A DNA stretch of 14,163 bases from Pseudomonadota bacterium (GCA_030918015.1 JAUPTP010000015.1:1-14163); one strand, 5' to 3'; shown: positions 1 through 6,670, counted from the first letter of the stretch. The notes: generated from the sequence alone by a model not told the origin. Numbers and translations: made by a program.

Positions 1-2
1 GC

Positions 3-701
3 CTGATGGTGCTGGCCGACGGCATGGGCGGCTACAACGCCGGCGAGGTCGCCAGCGGCATGGCCACCTCGTTCATCGAGCGCGAACTGAGCCAGTGGCT
101 GCAGAAGATGCCCCCGGACACGGACGACCTCGAGGTGCGCCGTGCGATGGACATCTGCGTCGACAACGCCAACCGGGCCATCTTCGAGGCCTCGCATGCG
201 CATGTGCAGTACGCCGGCATGGGCACGACGCTGGTGATGGGCGTCTTCCGCGGTGGTCGGCTGCTCGTCGGGCACATCGGCGACTCGCGGGCCTACCGCT
301 GGCGCGATGACCGGCTGCAGCAGCTCACGCGGGACCACTCGCTGCTGCAGGAGCAGATCGATGCCGGGCTGATCTCCCCGGAGCAGGCCGCCCACAGCCA
401 CCAGAAGAATCTGGTCACCCGCGCGATGGGGGTCGAGGACATCGTGCTGCTCGAAACCCACTCGCATGCGGTCCATCCCGGCGACTGGTACCTGCTGTGT
501 TCGGACGGCCTGTCCGACATGCTGGACGATGCGCACATCGCCGAGGTGTTGCGCGAACAAGCCGAAGACGTCGGCAAAGCGGCACAGGCCCTGGTCGACG
601 CCGCCAATCAGGCAGGCGGACGGGATAATATCGCCGTGATACTGGTCGCCGCCCAGGCCTGCCCTGTTCCGGGGCAGCCGTGGTGGCCCTTCCGGCGCTG
701 A
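3..701 (+). CDS. PP2C-family Ser/Thr protein phosphatase (5' end missing)
   Basis: Metal-dependent protein phosphatase of the PPM/PP2C (Stp1/PrpC-like) family, which removes phosphate from Ser/Thr residues in the cytoplasm. The reading frame is already open at the window edge. The first visible residues, LMVLADGMGG, form the internal metal-binding DGMGG motif, so roughly the first 30-50 residues, including the usual R-x-x-NED motif, lie outside; the ATG at 6 is not the true start. Further motifs in order are GMGTTLV, HIGDSRAYRW, LTRDHSL, LVTRAMG, LCSDGLSD and GGRDNIAVILV, which are the conserved Asp and Gly positions of a complete catalytic core. No membrane segment is visible. The stop lies 48 bp before an FHA-domain gene on the same strand. 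FHA domains bind phospho-threonine, so the pair is probably one signalling module. The cognate kinase is not in the window and may lie upstream. Confidence 0.93.
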   Translation: MMVLADGMGGYNAGEVASGMATSFIERELSQWLQKMPPDTDDLEVRRAMDICVDNANRAIFEASHAHVQYAGMGTTLVMGVFRGGRLLVGHIGDSRAYRWRDDRLQQLTRDHSLLQEQIDAGLISPEQAAHSHQKNLVTRAMGVEDIVLLETHSHAVHPGDWYLLCSDGLSDMLDDAHIAEVLREQAEDVGKAAQALVDAANQAGGRDNIAVILVAAQACPVPGQPWWPFRR

Positions 702-749
702 GGATCAGGGGACAAAGGATCCCGGCAGCCAAGAACACTGAGGTCGCTC

Positions 750-1430
750 ATGCCCAAACTCGTCGTTTCGCTGGACGGAGTCGTCATCAAGGAGGTTCAG
801 CTCACCAAGGACAAGACGACCTTGGGACGCCGCCCCTACAACGACATCGTGATCGACAACCTGGCCGTCAGCGGTGAACACGCCGTGCTGCAGATGGTCG
901 GCCAGGATGTCTACATCGAGGACCAGAACAGCACCAACGGCACGTACATCAACGGCCGCGCGGTCAAGAAGCAGCTGCTTCAGTACAACGACACGATCGA
1001 GATCGGCAAGTACAAGATCAAGTACCTGGTCGAGGACAGCGCCGACTACGAGAAGACGATGATCCTGAAGCCGGGCCAGACGCCGCCCGGCGGCGCCACG
1101 CGACCCACGGCCCCGATGCCGGGACACTTCCCCGCCTCCGGCTTTGGCGGCCTGTCGTCGCTGCCCGTGCAGCAGGCCTCCATTCGGGTGCTGTCGGGTG
1201 CGGCCGCCGGCCGCGAGGTCGTGCTGACCAAGGTGGTCACCACCGTCGGCAAGCCCGGCGTCCAGGTCGCATCGATCACGAAGCGTCCTGGCGGCTATGT
1301 CTTCGCGCATGTCGAGGGCAATGTCAGGCCGACGGTCAATGGCATGTCGATCCACGCCGAGCCCGTGCATCTGAAGGATGGCGACGTGATCGAACTGGCC
1401 GGCACGCAGATGCAATTCGTTCAACCCTGA
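750..1430 (+). CDS. FHA-domain protein, tandem (second domain degenerate)
   Basis: A 226-residue soluble phosphopeptide-binding protein. Residues 1-95 form a classical FHA domain: TLGRRPYNDI (24-33), V-S-x-x-H-A (40-45) and NSTNGTYINGR (60-70) carry the residues that contact phospho-Thr. A linker (96-140) rich in Pro and Gly contains YEKTMIL (100-106). Residues 143-226 repeat the FHA pattern (TTVGKPG, P-T-V-N-G, L-K-D-G-D-V-I-E-L) but lack the Arg, Ser and His recognition residues, so this looks like a second, non-binding FHA fold. The ATG at 750 is preceded by GAGGT with five bases of spacing. The gene follows the PP2C gene closely and probably shares its transcript. The likely role is an adaptor or read-out for a Ser/Thr kinase; the partner is unknown. 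Confidence 0.93.
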   Translation: MPKLVVSLDGVVIKEVQLTKDKTTLGRRPYNDIVIDNLAVSGEHAVLQMVGQDVYIEDQNSTNGTYINGRAVKKQLLQYNDTIEIGKYKIKYLVEDSADYEKTMILKPGQTPPGGATRPTAPMPGHFPASGFGGLSSLPVQQASIRVLSGAAAGREVVLTKVVTTVGKPGVQVASITKRPGGYVFAHVEGNVRPTVNGMSIHAEPVHLKDGDVIELAGTQMQFVQP

Positions 1431-1595
1431 GCGGGTCTCGGGGTCCTGCGGACCGCGTGGTCTTGTTCACATTTGCCCCCCCCTGGTTCACGGGGATGGA
1501 CAAGCAGTGAGGAAGTGCGCAGCAGGCGACTTGCCCCGGCATGAGGCGGCAGGCAGCATGGGTGCCTGTTCCGCCAGCCCTCATTTGGAATCCCG
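1431..1595 (+). other. intergenic leader before the phosphodiesterase gene
   Basis: This 165-bp non-coding gap holds several small structures. GGTCC-TGC-GGACC at 1442-1454 is a short hairpin with no T-run, so at best a weak terminator of the FHA gene. GTTCAC occurs twice as a direct repeat (1465-1470 and 1486-1491), 21 bp apart, flanking a run of eight C. At 1545-1575 GGCGG-CAGGCA pairs with TGCCTG-TT-CCGCC, forming an 11-bp stem with a TT bulge and a 7-base loop that ends 20 bp before the start codon. No clear -35/-10 pair was found. Confidence 0.5.
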
Positions 1596-2378
1596 ATGAA
1601 CCTGCGTGTCCTTGGCTGCTCGGGCTCGATCGCCCTCGACAACCGGACCACCTGCTTCCAGCTCGACGAACAGATTCTCGTCGACGCGGGAACCGGTGTC
1701 GGCGACCTGACGCTCGCCGAGATGGCGGAAATCGACCACATCCTGCTGTCGCACTCCCATCTGGACCATGTCCTGGGCATTCCTCTGCTGGCCGACAGCG
1801 TGATGCAGCATCGCCTGGCCCGCCCGGATTTCCAGCCGATCCGCGTCCATGGCCTGCCCGAGACTCTCGAGGCACTGCGCGCGCACCTGTTCAACAACAT
1901 CATCTGGCCCGACTTCACCCGGCTGCCCCACCGGGAACGGCCGATCATCGAACTCGTGCCCTTCGCCATCGGTGACCGGCTCGAGCTGGCCGGCCATACC
2001 ATCGAGGTGCTGCCCGCGCTGCACACCGTTCCGGCCTGCGGCTTCGCGGTCGACACCCCGTCGGGCTGGTGGGTGTACACCGGCGACACCGGCCCCAATC
2101 CGGCGCTGTGGGAGCGACTCAAGGGCCGTGCGATCGCCCAGCTGGTGATCGAGACCGCCTTCAGCGACAAGGAGCGTGCGCTGGCCGAGATCAGCCGCCA
2201 CCTCTCGCCCTCGATGCTGGCCGAGGAACTCGGCAAGCTCGACCTCGACTGCGACACCTCGGTGGCGATCACCCATGTGAAGCCCGGCGAGATGGCGGCG
2301 GTCACTGGACAGCTCGCCGAGCTCGACATCCGTCTGCCCGTCTTCGCGCTGACGCGCGGCGAGCGCTACCGCTTCTGA
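1596..2378 (+). CDS. Class II cyclic-nucleotide phosphodiesterase, metallo-beta-lactamase fold
   Basis: A 260-residue metallohydrolase resembling class II 3',5'-cyclic-nucleotide phosphodiesterases (yeast PDE1/CpdP type), which hydrolyse cAMP or cGMP to the 5'-monophosphate. The dinuclear metal site is complete: SHSHLDH (52-58), then His143 in LHT, Asp164 in YTGDTG and His227 in THVKPGE. The segment after the HxHLDH motif (VLGIPLLADS) closely follows the class II signature, apart from a Pro. There is no signal peptide, so it should be cytoplasmic. The ATG is preceded only by a weak GGA, eight bases including spacer. The gene runs in the same direction as the PP2C and FHA genes but behind a 165-bp gap. 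Its stop is 4 bp from that of the converging permease. Family membership is firm; the substrate is inferred and could be another phosphodiester. Confidence 0.88.
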   Translation: MNLRVLGCSGSIALDNRTTCFQLDEQILVDAGTGVGDLTLAEMAEIDHILLSHSHLDHVLGIPLLADSVMQHRLARPDFQPIRVHGLPETLEALRAHLFNNIIWPDFTRLPHRERPIIELVPFAIGDRLELAGHTIEVLPALHTVPACGFAVDTPSGWWVYTGDTGPNPALWERLKGRAIAQLVIETAFSDKERALAEISRHLSPSMLAEELGKLDLDCDTSVAITHVKPGEMAAVTGQLAELDIRLPVFALTRGERYRF

Positions 2379-2382
2379 GCGC

Positions 2383-3144
2383 TCACAGGCGCAGCGCATC
2401 CCAGCCGGTGCGCACGATCAGCAGGCTGACCACGGCGATGAAGATCACCCGCACGAAACCCGCGCCGTGACGCAGCGCCAGCCGTGCCCCCAGCAGGCTG
2501 CCGATGACATTGGCCACCGCCATGGCCGCCGCGATGTGCCACCACACATGGCCCTTCGCCGCAAACAGCGTGATCGCCGCCAGATTGGTCGCGGTGTTGA
2601 GCAGCTTCGCGCCCGCCGAGGCATGCAGGAAGTCGTACCCGAGCCCTCGCACCAGCAGAAAGACAAAGAAGCTGCCGGTGCCCGGTCCGAAGAATCCATC
2701 ATAGAAACCGACGGCAGCGCCGATCATGCTGCCCCGCACGGCTTCGCGACGGGGGGGCAGGTGGGGCGCATGCACGCACCCGAGATCCTTCTTCCACAGC
2801 GTGTAGAGCAGCACCGCCAGCAGCACCAGCGGCAGGGCCTTGCGCAAGCCGGCCGCCGGCACCTGGGTCACCAGCCACGCCCCGACAAGGCTGGCCAGCA
2901 GGGCGGCGGCAGCGGCGGGCAGCAAGGTGCGCCAGTTCATCGTCACGCGACGGGCATACTGGCTGCAGGCCCAGGCGGTACCGCCGATTGCCGCGACCTT
3001 GTTCGTGCCGAACAGCGTCGCCGGCGGGGCCGAAGGATGGATGGCAAACAGCGTGGGCAGCAGGATCAGCCCACCACCGCCCACGATCGCATCGACAAAA
3101 CCCGCCAGCCCGGACGCCAGCGTCACCCACAGCAGATCGATCAT
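2383..3144 (-). CDS. TauE/SafE (TSUP) family membrane permease
   Basis: An integral inner-membrane protein of about 253 residues from the TSUP family, whose members move sulfite, sulfonates, sulfoacetate or other organic anions. The N-terminus carries the family signature GLAGFVDAIVGGGGLILLP in the first membrane segment. A related second half (GAAVGFYDGFFGPGTGSFF) gives the internal two-fold repeat typical of the family; about eight hydrophobic segments are visible. A longer frame opens at a GTG at 3174, but that codon lies inside a terminator hairpin, so I chose the ATG at 3144 (MIDLLWVTLASG), which suits family length. No strong ribosome-binding site precedes it. The substrate cannot be told from sequence. 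The gene stands alone between a terminator and a convergent neighbour. Confidence 0.9.
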   Translation of the reverse strand: MIDLLWVTLASGLAGFVDAIVGGGGLILLPTLFAIHPSAPPATLFGTNKVAAIGGTAWACSQYARRVTMNWRTLLPAAAAALLASLVGAWLVTQVPAAGLRKALPLVLLAVLLYTLWKKDLGCVHAPHLPPRREAVRGSMIGAAVGFYDGFFGPGTGSFFVFLLVRGLGYDFLHASAGAKLLNTATNLAAITLFAAKGHVWWHIAAAMAVANVIGSLLGARLALRHGAGFVRVIFIAVVSLLIVRTGWDALRL

Positions 3145-3166
3145 CGACAGCAGAGTCCACAAAGAA

Positions 3167-3197
3167 AAAGGCACCGATCAGTCTGATCGGTGCCTTT
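3167..3197 (-). terminator. strong intrinsic terminator
   Basis: A perfect 15-bp inverted repeat (AAAGGCACCGATCAG and its complement) separated by a single base, so the practical loop is 3-5 bases. Read on the - strand the stem runs into TTTTTCTTT. The + strand side lacks a T-run beyond the stem. It therefore stops transcripts coming from the right, that is, from the marC/oxidoreductase side, just before the TSUP permease gene. Confidence 0.85.
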
Positions 3198-3465
3198 GAA
3201 TTGTCTCATCGCGCCACACGGCGCCGAATCTTCTGGAGCGACTGTGTCTGAGTGGTGCCGCCGGATCTTGTCTTGTTGGGGCGGCGTTTCTTGTCGCGCT
3301 GCGTGAATCTGTCTCCTCAGTCCCTCGCTCCTGCCCGCCTGCCCCTCAGGGCGGCGTCTGCGAGTGGCGAGACTGTAGAGTTTCAGTGCGTTTCACCATA
3401 TCGGGGGTTTCCCGCACCGTCCTCAGAGCACGGCGCAAGCTCGCCTCGCACAACGCCTGTTCACC
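3198..3465. other. 268-bp region without a convincing gene
   Basis: It lies between the stop of the GMC oxidoreductase and the terminator at 3167-3197. On the - strand there is an open stretch of 36 codons (3316-3209) with a very basic sequence (RDKKRRPNKTR, then IRRRVAR before the stop) but no start codon. A 17-codon ATG frame also occurs, with no ribosome-binding site. A hairpin at 3335-3354 (CCGCCCTG/CAGGCGG with one bulged base) has loop AGGGG when read on the - strand. GGCG-AGCTTG-CGCC is a second small stem. A -10-like TACAGT on the - strand has no matching -35. The stretch may be a long 3' UTR, a small RNA or an eroded gene; I cannot decide. Confidence 0.4.
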
Positions 3466-5127
3466 TCATGAAACCTGCGCCGCATCAAGAATCCAGCCGG
3501 CCGCCCGCTCGGCGATCATCAGCGTCGGCGAGTTGGTGTTGCCGCTGGTGATCGTCGGCATCACGCTGGCGTCGACCACCCGCAGGCCCGCCACGCCGCG
3601 CACCCGCAGCCGGGTGTCGGTCACCGCCATCGCGTCATCGTCGCGCCCCATGCGGCAGGTGCCCACCGGATGGAAGATCGTCGTGGCGATGTCGCCGGCC
3701 AGCCGGGCCAGTTCCTCGTCGCTCTGGTACTGCACGCCTGGCCGGTACTCCTCAGGCTGATAGGGCTGCATCGCCGGCTGCGCGACGATGCGCCGCGTCA
3801 CGCGCAGCGAGTCGGCTGCGACCTGGCGATCCTCGGGCGTCGACAGGTAGTTCGCGAAGATCGCCGGCGCGTCCTCGGACCGCGGCGAGGTGATGCGCAC
3901 ATGGCCGCGCGAACCCGGATTGAGGTTGCACACGCTCGCGGTGAACGCGTTGAAGGCATGCAGCGGCTGGCCGAAGGCATCGAGCGAGAGCGGCTGGACG
4001 TGGTACTCGATGTTGGGCCAGTCGAACTGCGGCGACGAGCGGGTGAAGGCGCCGAGCTGCGACGGCGCCATGCTCATCGGCCCGGTGCGGCGCAGCAGGT
4101 ACTCCAGGCCGATCATCGCCTTGCCCCAGGGCGTGGCCGCACGGGTGTTCAGCGTGGTCGTGCCCTGCACCTTGTAGACCGAGCGGATCTGCAGGTGATC
4201 CTGCAGGTTCTCGCCGACGCCGGGCAGCGCGTGGCGCACCGCGACGCCATGGCGCTGCAGCAGCTCGCCCGGGCCGATGCCCGACAGCTGCAGCACCTGC
4301 ACGCTGCCGATGCTGCCGGCGCTCAGCAGCACCTCGCGGGTGGCGGTGACCGTCTCGACGCCGGCCGGCGTCACGACCTCGGCGCCGGTGCAGCGCAGCC
4401 GGCCGTCGGCGCCCGGCTCCAGCGTCAGTCGGCGCACCTGCGCACCGGTCCACATCTCGAAGTTCGGCCGGCCGTAGCAGGTCGGGCGCAGGAAGGCCTT
4501 GGCCGTGTTCCAGCGCAGGCCCGACTTCTGGTTGACCTCGAAATAGCCCACGCCCTCGTTGCTGCCGCGGTTGAAGTCGTCGGTGGCCGGGATGCCGGCC
4601 TGCTGCGCGGCCTGCGCGAAGGCGTCGAGAATGTCCCAGCGCAGCCGCTGGCGCTCGACCCGCCATTCGCCGCCGTGACCATGCAGGGCCTTGAACTCGG
4701 CGCCGGCCTGCGCGGCGTTCGCGGCGTCGAGCCGCCAGTGGTTCTCGTGCTGCCGGAAGGCCGGCAGGCAGTGCTCCCAGCGCCAGGCGTCGTCGCCGGT
4801 CAGCTCGGCCCACTGGTCGTAGTCGCGCGACTGGCCGCGCATGTAGATCATGCCGTTGATGCTGGAGCAGCCGCCCAGCACCTTGCCGCGCGGATAGCGC
4901 AGCCGGCGGCCGTTCAGGCCCGGGTCGGCCTCGGTCTGGTAGAGCCAGTCGGTGCGCGGGTTGCCGATGCAGTACAGGTAGCCGACCGGAATGTGGATCC
5001 AGTGGTAGTCGTCGCGGCCGCCGGCCTCGATCAGCAGCACGCGCCGGCGCGGATCGGCGCTCAGGCGGTTGGCGAGCAGGCTGCCGGCCGAGCCGGCGCC
5101 GATGATGATGTAGTCGAATGCGGGCAT
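3466..5127 (-). CDS. GMC-family FAD-dependent oxidoreductase (choline/alcohol dehydrogenase type)
   Basis: A 553-residue flavoprotein of the glucose-methanol-choline family, which oxidises alcohols to aldehydes using FAD. The N-terminus has the dinucleotide-binding GAGSAGSLLANRL (10-22) and the acidic end LLIEAGG. The first GMC signature is YPRGKVLGGCSSINGMIYMRG (78 onward). The C-terminus has HPVGTCRMG with catalytic His at about 486 and SGNTNSPTLMIAERAA with catalytic Asn at about 530. It is full length and lacks a signal peptide. I chose the ATG at 5127 (MPAFDYIIIGAG), which has GGAG nine bases upstream, over the in-frame ATG five codons earlier with no such site. It lies 54 bp behind marC on the same strand and is probably co-transcribed. 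The substrate is unknown; choline, long-chain alcohols (AlkJ-like) or polyethylene glycol are possible. Confidence 0.92.
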   Translation of the reverse strand: MPAFDYIIIGAGSAGSLLANRLSADPRRRVLLIEAGGRDDYHWIHIPVGYLYCIGNPRTDWLYQTEADPGLNGRRLRYPRGKVLGGCSSINGMIYMRGQSRDYDQWAELTGDDAWRWEHCLPAFRQHENHWRLDAANAAQAGAEFKALHGHGGEWRVERQRLRWDILDAFAQAAQQAGIPATDDFNRGSNEGVGYFEVNQKSGLRWNTAKAFLRPTCYGRPNFEMWTGAQVRRLTLEPGADGRLRCTGAEVVTPAGVETVTATREVLLSAGSIGSVQVLQLSGIGPGELLQRHGVAVRHALPGVGENLQDHLQIRSVYKVQGTTTLNTRAATPWGKAMIGLEYLLRRTGPMSMAPSQLGAFTRSSPQFDWPNIEYHVQPLSLDAFGQPLHAFNAFTASVCNLNPGSRGHVRITSPRSEDAPAIFANYLSTPEDRQVAADSLRVTRRIVAQPAMQPYQPEEYRPGVQYQSDEELARLAGDIATTIFHPVGTCRMGRDDDAMAVTDTRLRVRGVAGLRVVDASVMPTITSGNTNSPTLMIAERAAGWILDAAQVS

Positions 5128-5181
5128 GGTCCTGGTCTCCATGGACAGCCCAGACTCTATGCCGTCCCCGCCGTGCCGGCC

Positions 5182-5823
5182 TCAGGGCGCCAGATGCGAC
5201 GCCAGCACCGGAAAGAGCTTGATCAGGCCCTCGGCCATGATCTCGACCGCCAGGGCGGCCAGGATCAGGCCCATCAGCCGGGTCATCACGTTGATGCCGG
5301 TGCGCCCGAGCAGGCGCGCCACCCCACCGGCGGCAGAGAACGCGACGAAGGTGGCCAGCCCGACGACCACGCCGTAGCCGACCAGCACGCCCAGCTCCCA
5401 CCAGTGGCGCGTCTTGTCGGCGTAGATCACCATCGTCGAGATGGTCGCCGGACCGGTCAGCAGCGGAATGGTCAGCGGCACCACCGCGATGCTGTCGCCC
5501 GAGTCGGCGCGCTCGCGCCCCTCGCTGACATCGTCGGAGCGCGACTCGGCCGGCTGCGCGTTGAGCATCTGCAGCGCGCTGATCAGCAGCAGCGTGCCGC
5601 CGCCCACCTGGAAGGAGGCCAGCGAGATGCCGAAGAACTCGATCACCTGCAGCCCCGCCAGCGCGCTGATCGAGATCACCAGGAACGCGGAGAAGCTCGA
5701 CACCCGGATCGTGCGCCGCCGCGCAGCCAGGTCCAGATGCTGCGTGAAATGGATGAAGAAGGGCACGACACCGATCGGATTGACGATCGCCAGCAGCGCG
5801 ATCAGGGGCTTGAGCAGGTCCAT
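5182..5823 (-). CDS. MarC-family integral membrane protein
   Basis: A 213-residue inner-membrane protein of the MarC (UPF0056) family, six-helix proteins whose transport role is unproven; the early link to multiple antibiotic resistance is not supported. The first helix contains LIALLAIVNPIGVVPFF, the family hallmark NP motif. FQVGGGTLLLISALQML and VVPLTIPLLTGPATIST follow, and RLMGLILAALAVEIMAEGL is the C-terminal signature. A loop (about 90-112) rich in Ser, Asp and Arg separates the two halves. The frame stays open 29 codons further upstream, but that part is Arg/Pro-rich and not family-like, so I chose the ATG at 5823, which matches the usual start at the first helix. The ribosome-binding site is weak. 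The GMC oxidoreductase follows after 54 bp. Confidence 0.9.
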   Translation of the reverse strand: MDLLKPLIALLAIVNPIGVVPFFIHFTQHLDLAARRRTIRVSSFSAFLVISISALAGLQVIEFFGISLASFQVGGGTLLLISALQMLNAQPAESRSDDVSEGRERADSGDSIAVVPLTIPLLTGPATISTMVIYADKTRHWWELGVLVGYGVVVGLATFVAFSAAGGVARLLGRTGINVMTRLMGLILAALAVEIMAEGLIKLFPVLASHLAP

Positions 5824-5912
5824 GCCACGATTCTGCACCCGCCTGACCGGGGGCCTGCACCGGGCGGCCGCCTGCGCTCGCAGCGGACGGCACACGGCCG
5901 CTCTGCGCAACG

Positions 5913-5934
5913 AATTCCGGGTTAACCCCGAATT
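5913..5934. promoter_or_regulatory. 22-bp near-perfect palindrome, possible operator
   Basis: AATTCCGGGTTAACCCCGAATT is symmetrical except for one base pair, with the perfect core GGGTTAACCC. No T-run follows on either side, so it does not look like a terminator. It sits 80-90 bp upstream of the marC start and 220 bp upstream of the RRM gene, a plausible place for a dimeric regulator. No regulator can be named. Confidence 0.4.
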
Positions 5935-6026
5935 TCTGACCGCCGAAGATCACGACTGGATCAAAAAACTGCGCAGGCTTACAACACTTCTGCCAGAAGG
6001 GGTGTTCCCAGGGCTTGACGGTCATA

Positions 6027-6032
6027 CATAAT
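6027..6032 (+). promoter_or_regulatory. possible -10 element of the RRM gene
   Basis: CATAAT matches TATAAT at five of six positions in an otherwise GC-rich genome. It would start transcription near 6038 and leave a leader of about 115 bases. The bases 16-18 upstream do not resemble TTGACA, so the call is tentative. Confidence 0.3.
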
Positions 6033-6153
6033 GGTCCCTCGTGATTGGATGCGGCGCCTTTTCTCTGTTCTATCGAATGAGTGCTGGCTGTAGCTCCGCC
6101 ACATGGTCCTCTGGTACTCAACGTACCCTGTTTTGCTTGAAAGGCGCTCTTCC

Positions 6154-6618
6154 ATGGGCAACAAACTCTACGTGGGCAACCTGGCCTACGGCGTTCGCGA
6201 CGAAGAACTGAACGCTGCATTCTCCGAGTTCGGCGCGGTCCAGTCCGCCAAGGTCATGATGGATCGTGAAACCGGTCGCTCGAAGGGCTTCGGCTTCGTC
6301 GAGATGGGCTCGGATGCCGAAGCACAGGCAGCCATCAACGGCCTGAACGGCCAGTCGATCGGCGGCCGCGCGGTCGTCGTCAACGAAGCTCGTCCCCGCG
6401 AAGAGCGTCCGGGCGGCTTCCGCAGCCCGTACGGCGGTCGCCGTGACGGCGGTGGCGGTGGCGGCTTCGGCGGCGGCAACGGTGGTGGCGGCGGCTACGG
6501 TGGTGGCGGCGGCGGCGGCAACGGCGGCGGCTTCCGCAGCCCCTACGGCGGCGGTGGCCGTCGTGAAGGCGGTGGCGGCGGCGGTGGCCGTGGCGGCTAC
6601 GGCGGCGGCGGCTACTGA
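6154..6618 (+). CDS. RRM-domain RNA-binding protein with glycine-rich tail
   Basis: A 154-residue single-RRM protein of the bacterial Rbp/GRP-like type, which binds single-stranded RNA and in several bacteria is induced by cold. Residues 3-80 form the RRM, with RNP2 LYVGNL (5-10) and RNP1 KGFGFVEM (44-51), including the stacking aromatic residues. From residue 86 the chain is low-complexity Gly with interspersed Arg, Tyr, Phe and Asn, containing GGFRSPYGG twice and ending in GGYGGGGY. An in-frame ATG 17 codons earlier gives a non-RRM extension, so I chose the ATG at 6154, which starts at the domain (MGNKLYVGNL) and has AAGG about nine bases upstream. It is a single-gene unit with a long leader and its own strong terminator. 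Post-transcriptional regulation or RNA chaperoning is inferred from the family. Confidence 0.94.
   Translation: MGNKLYVGNLAYGVRDEELNAAFSEFGAVQSAKVMMDRETGRSKGFGFVEMGSDAEAQAAINGLNGQSIGGRAVVVNEARPREERPGGFRSPYGGRRDGGGGGGFGGGNGGGGGYGGGGGGGNGGGFRSPYGGGGRREGGGGGGGRGGYGGGGY
6412..6551 (+). repeat. 26-bp direct repeat within the glycine-rich tail
   Basis: Positions 6412-6437 and 6526-6551 are the same 26 bases with one mismatch, coding GGFRSPYGG in both places 114 bp apart. The stretch between is built from GGC/GGT codons. This indicates duplication or slippage within the tail rather than independent origin. Confidence 0.7.
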
Positions 6619-6670
6619 TCTGGTGACCACATCCTTGGCCTGCTGACGGCTGGCCAAGGCGGTCCGAAAA

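Larger units (their letters stand above)
5824..6153. other. 330-bp divergent control region between marC and the RRM gene
   Basis: This gap must hold the promoters of marC (leftward) and the RNA-binding protein (rightward). It is noticeably richer in A and T than the flanking genes. It contains a near-perfect palindrome at 5913-5934, a small hairpin CTTCT-GCC-AGAAG near 5990, a -10-like CATAAT at 6027-6032 (five of six consensus bases) without a good -35, and a short GGTAC/GTACC stem shortly before the RRM start. Small open frames exist on the - strand (for example one starting ATGACCGTCAAG) but have no supporting features. Confidence 0.5.

Noticed and set aside
1442..1454. GGTCC-TGC-GGACC as terminator of the FHA gene
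   Set aside because: The stem is only five pairs and no T-run follows within the expected distance.
2376..2385. Perfect palindrome TGAGCGCTCA joining the two converging stop codons
   Set aside because: Two converging TGA codons 4 bp apart automatically give most of the symmetry; there is no stem of useful length and no T-run, so it is not a terminator.
3209..3316. A basic 36-codon stretch on the - strand (RDKKRRPNKTR near its start)
   Set aside because: It has no start codon after the preceding in-frame stop and no recognised family; kept only as part of the unexplained region.
3670..5925. A 751-codon + strand frame opposite the GMC oxidoreductase and marC
   Set aside because: It has low-complexity Arg/Ala/Gln/His composition and no family motifs; both - strand genes carry full family signatures.
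3752..6220. An 822-codon - strand frame reading through marC and the oxidoreductase
   Set aside because: It is out of frame with both recognised genes. The first 40 residues in the intergenic part look less biased, but no ribosome-binding site or homology-like pattern supports a gene.
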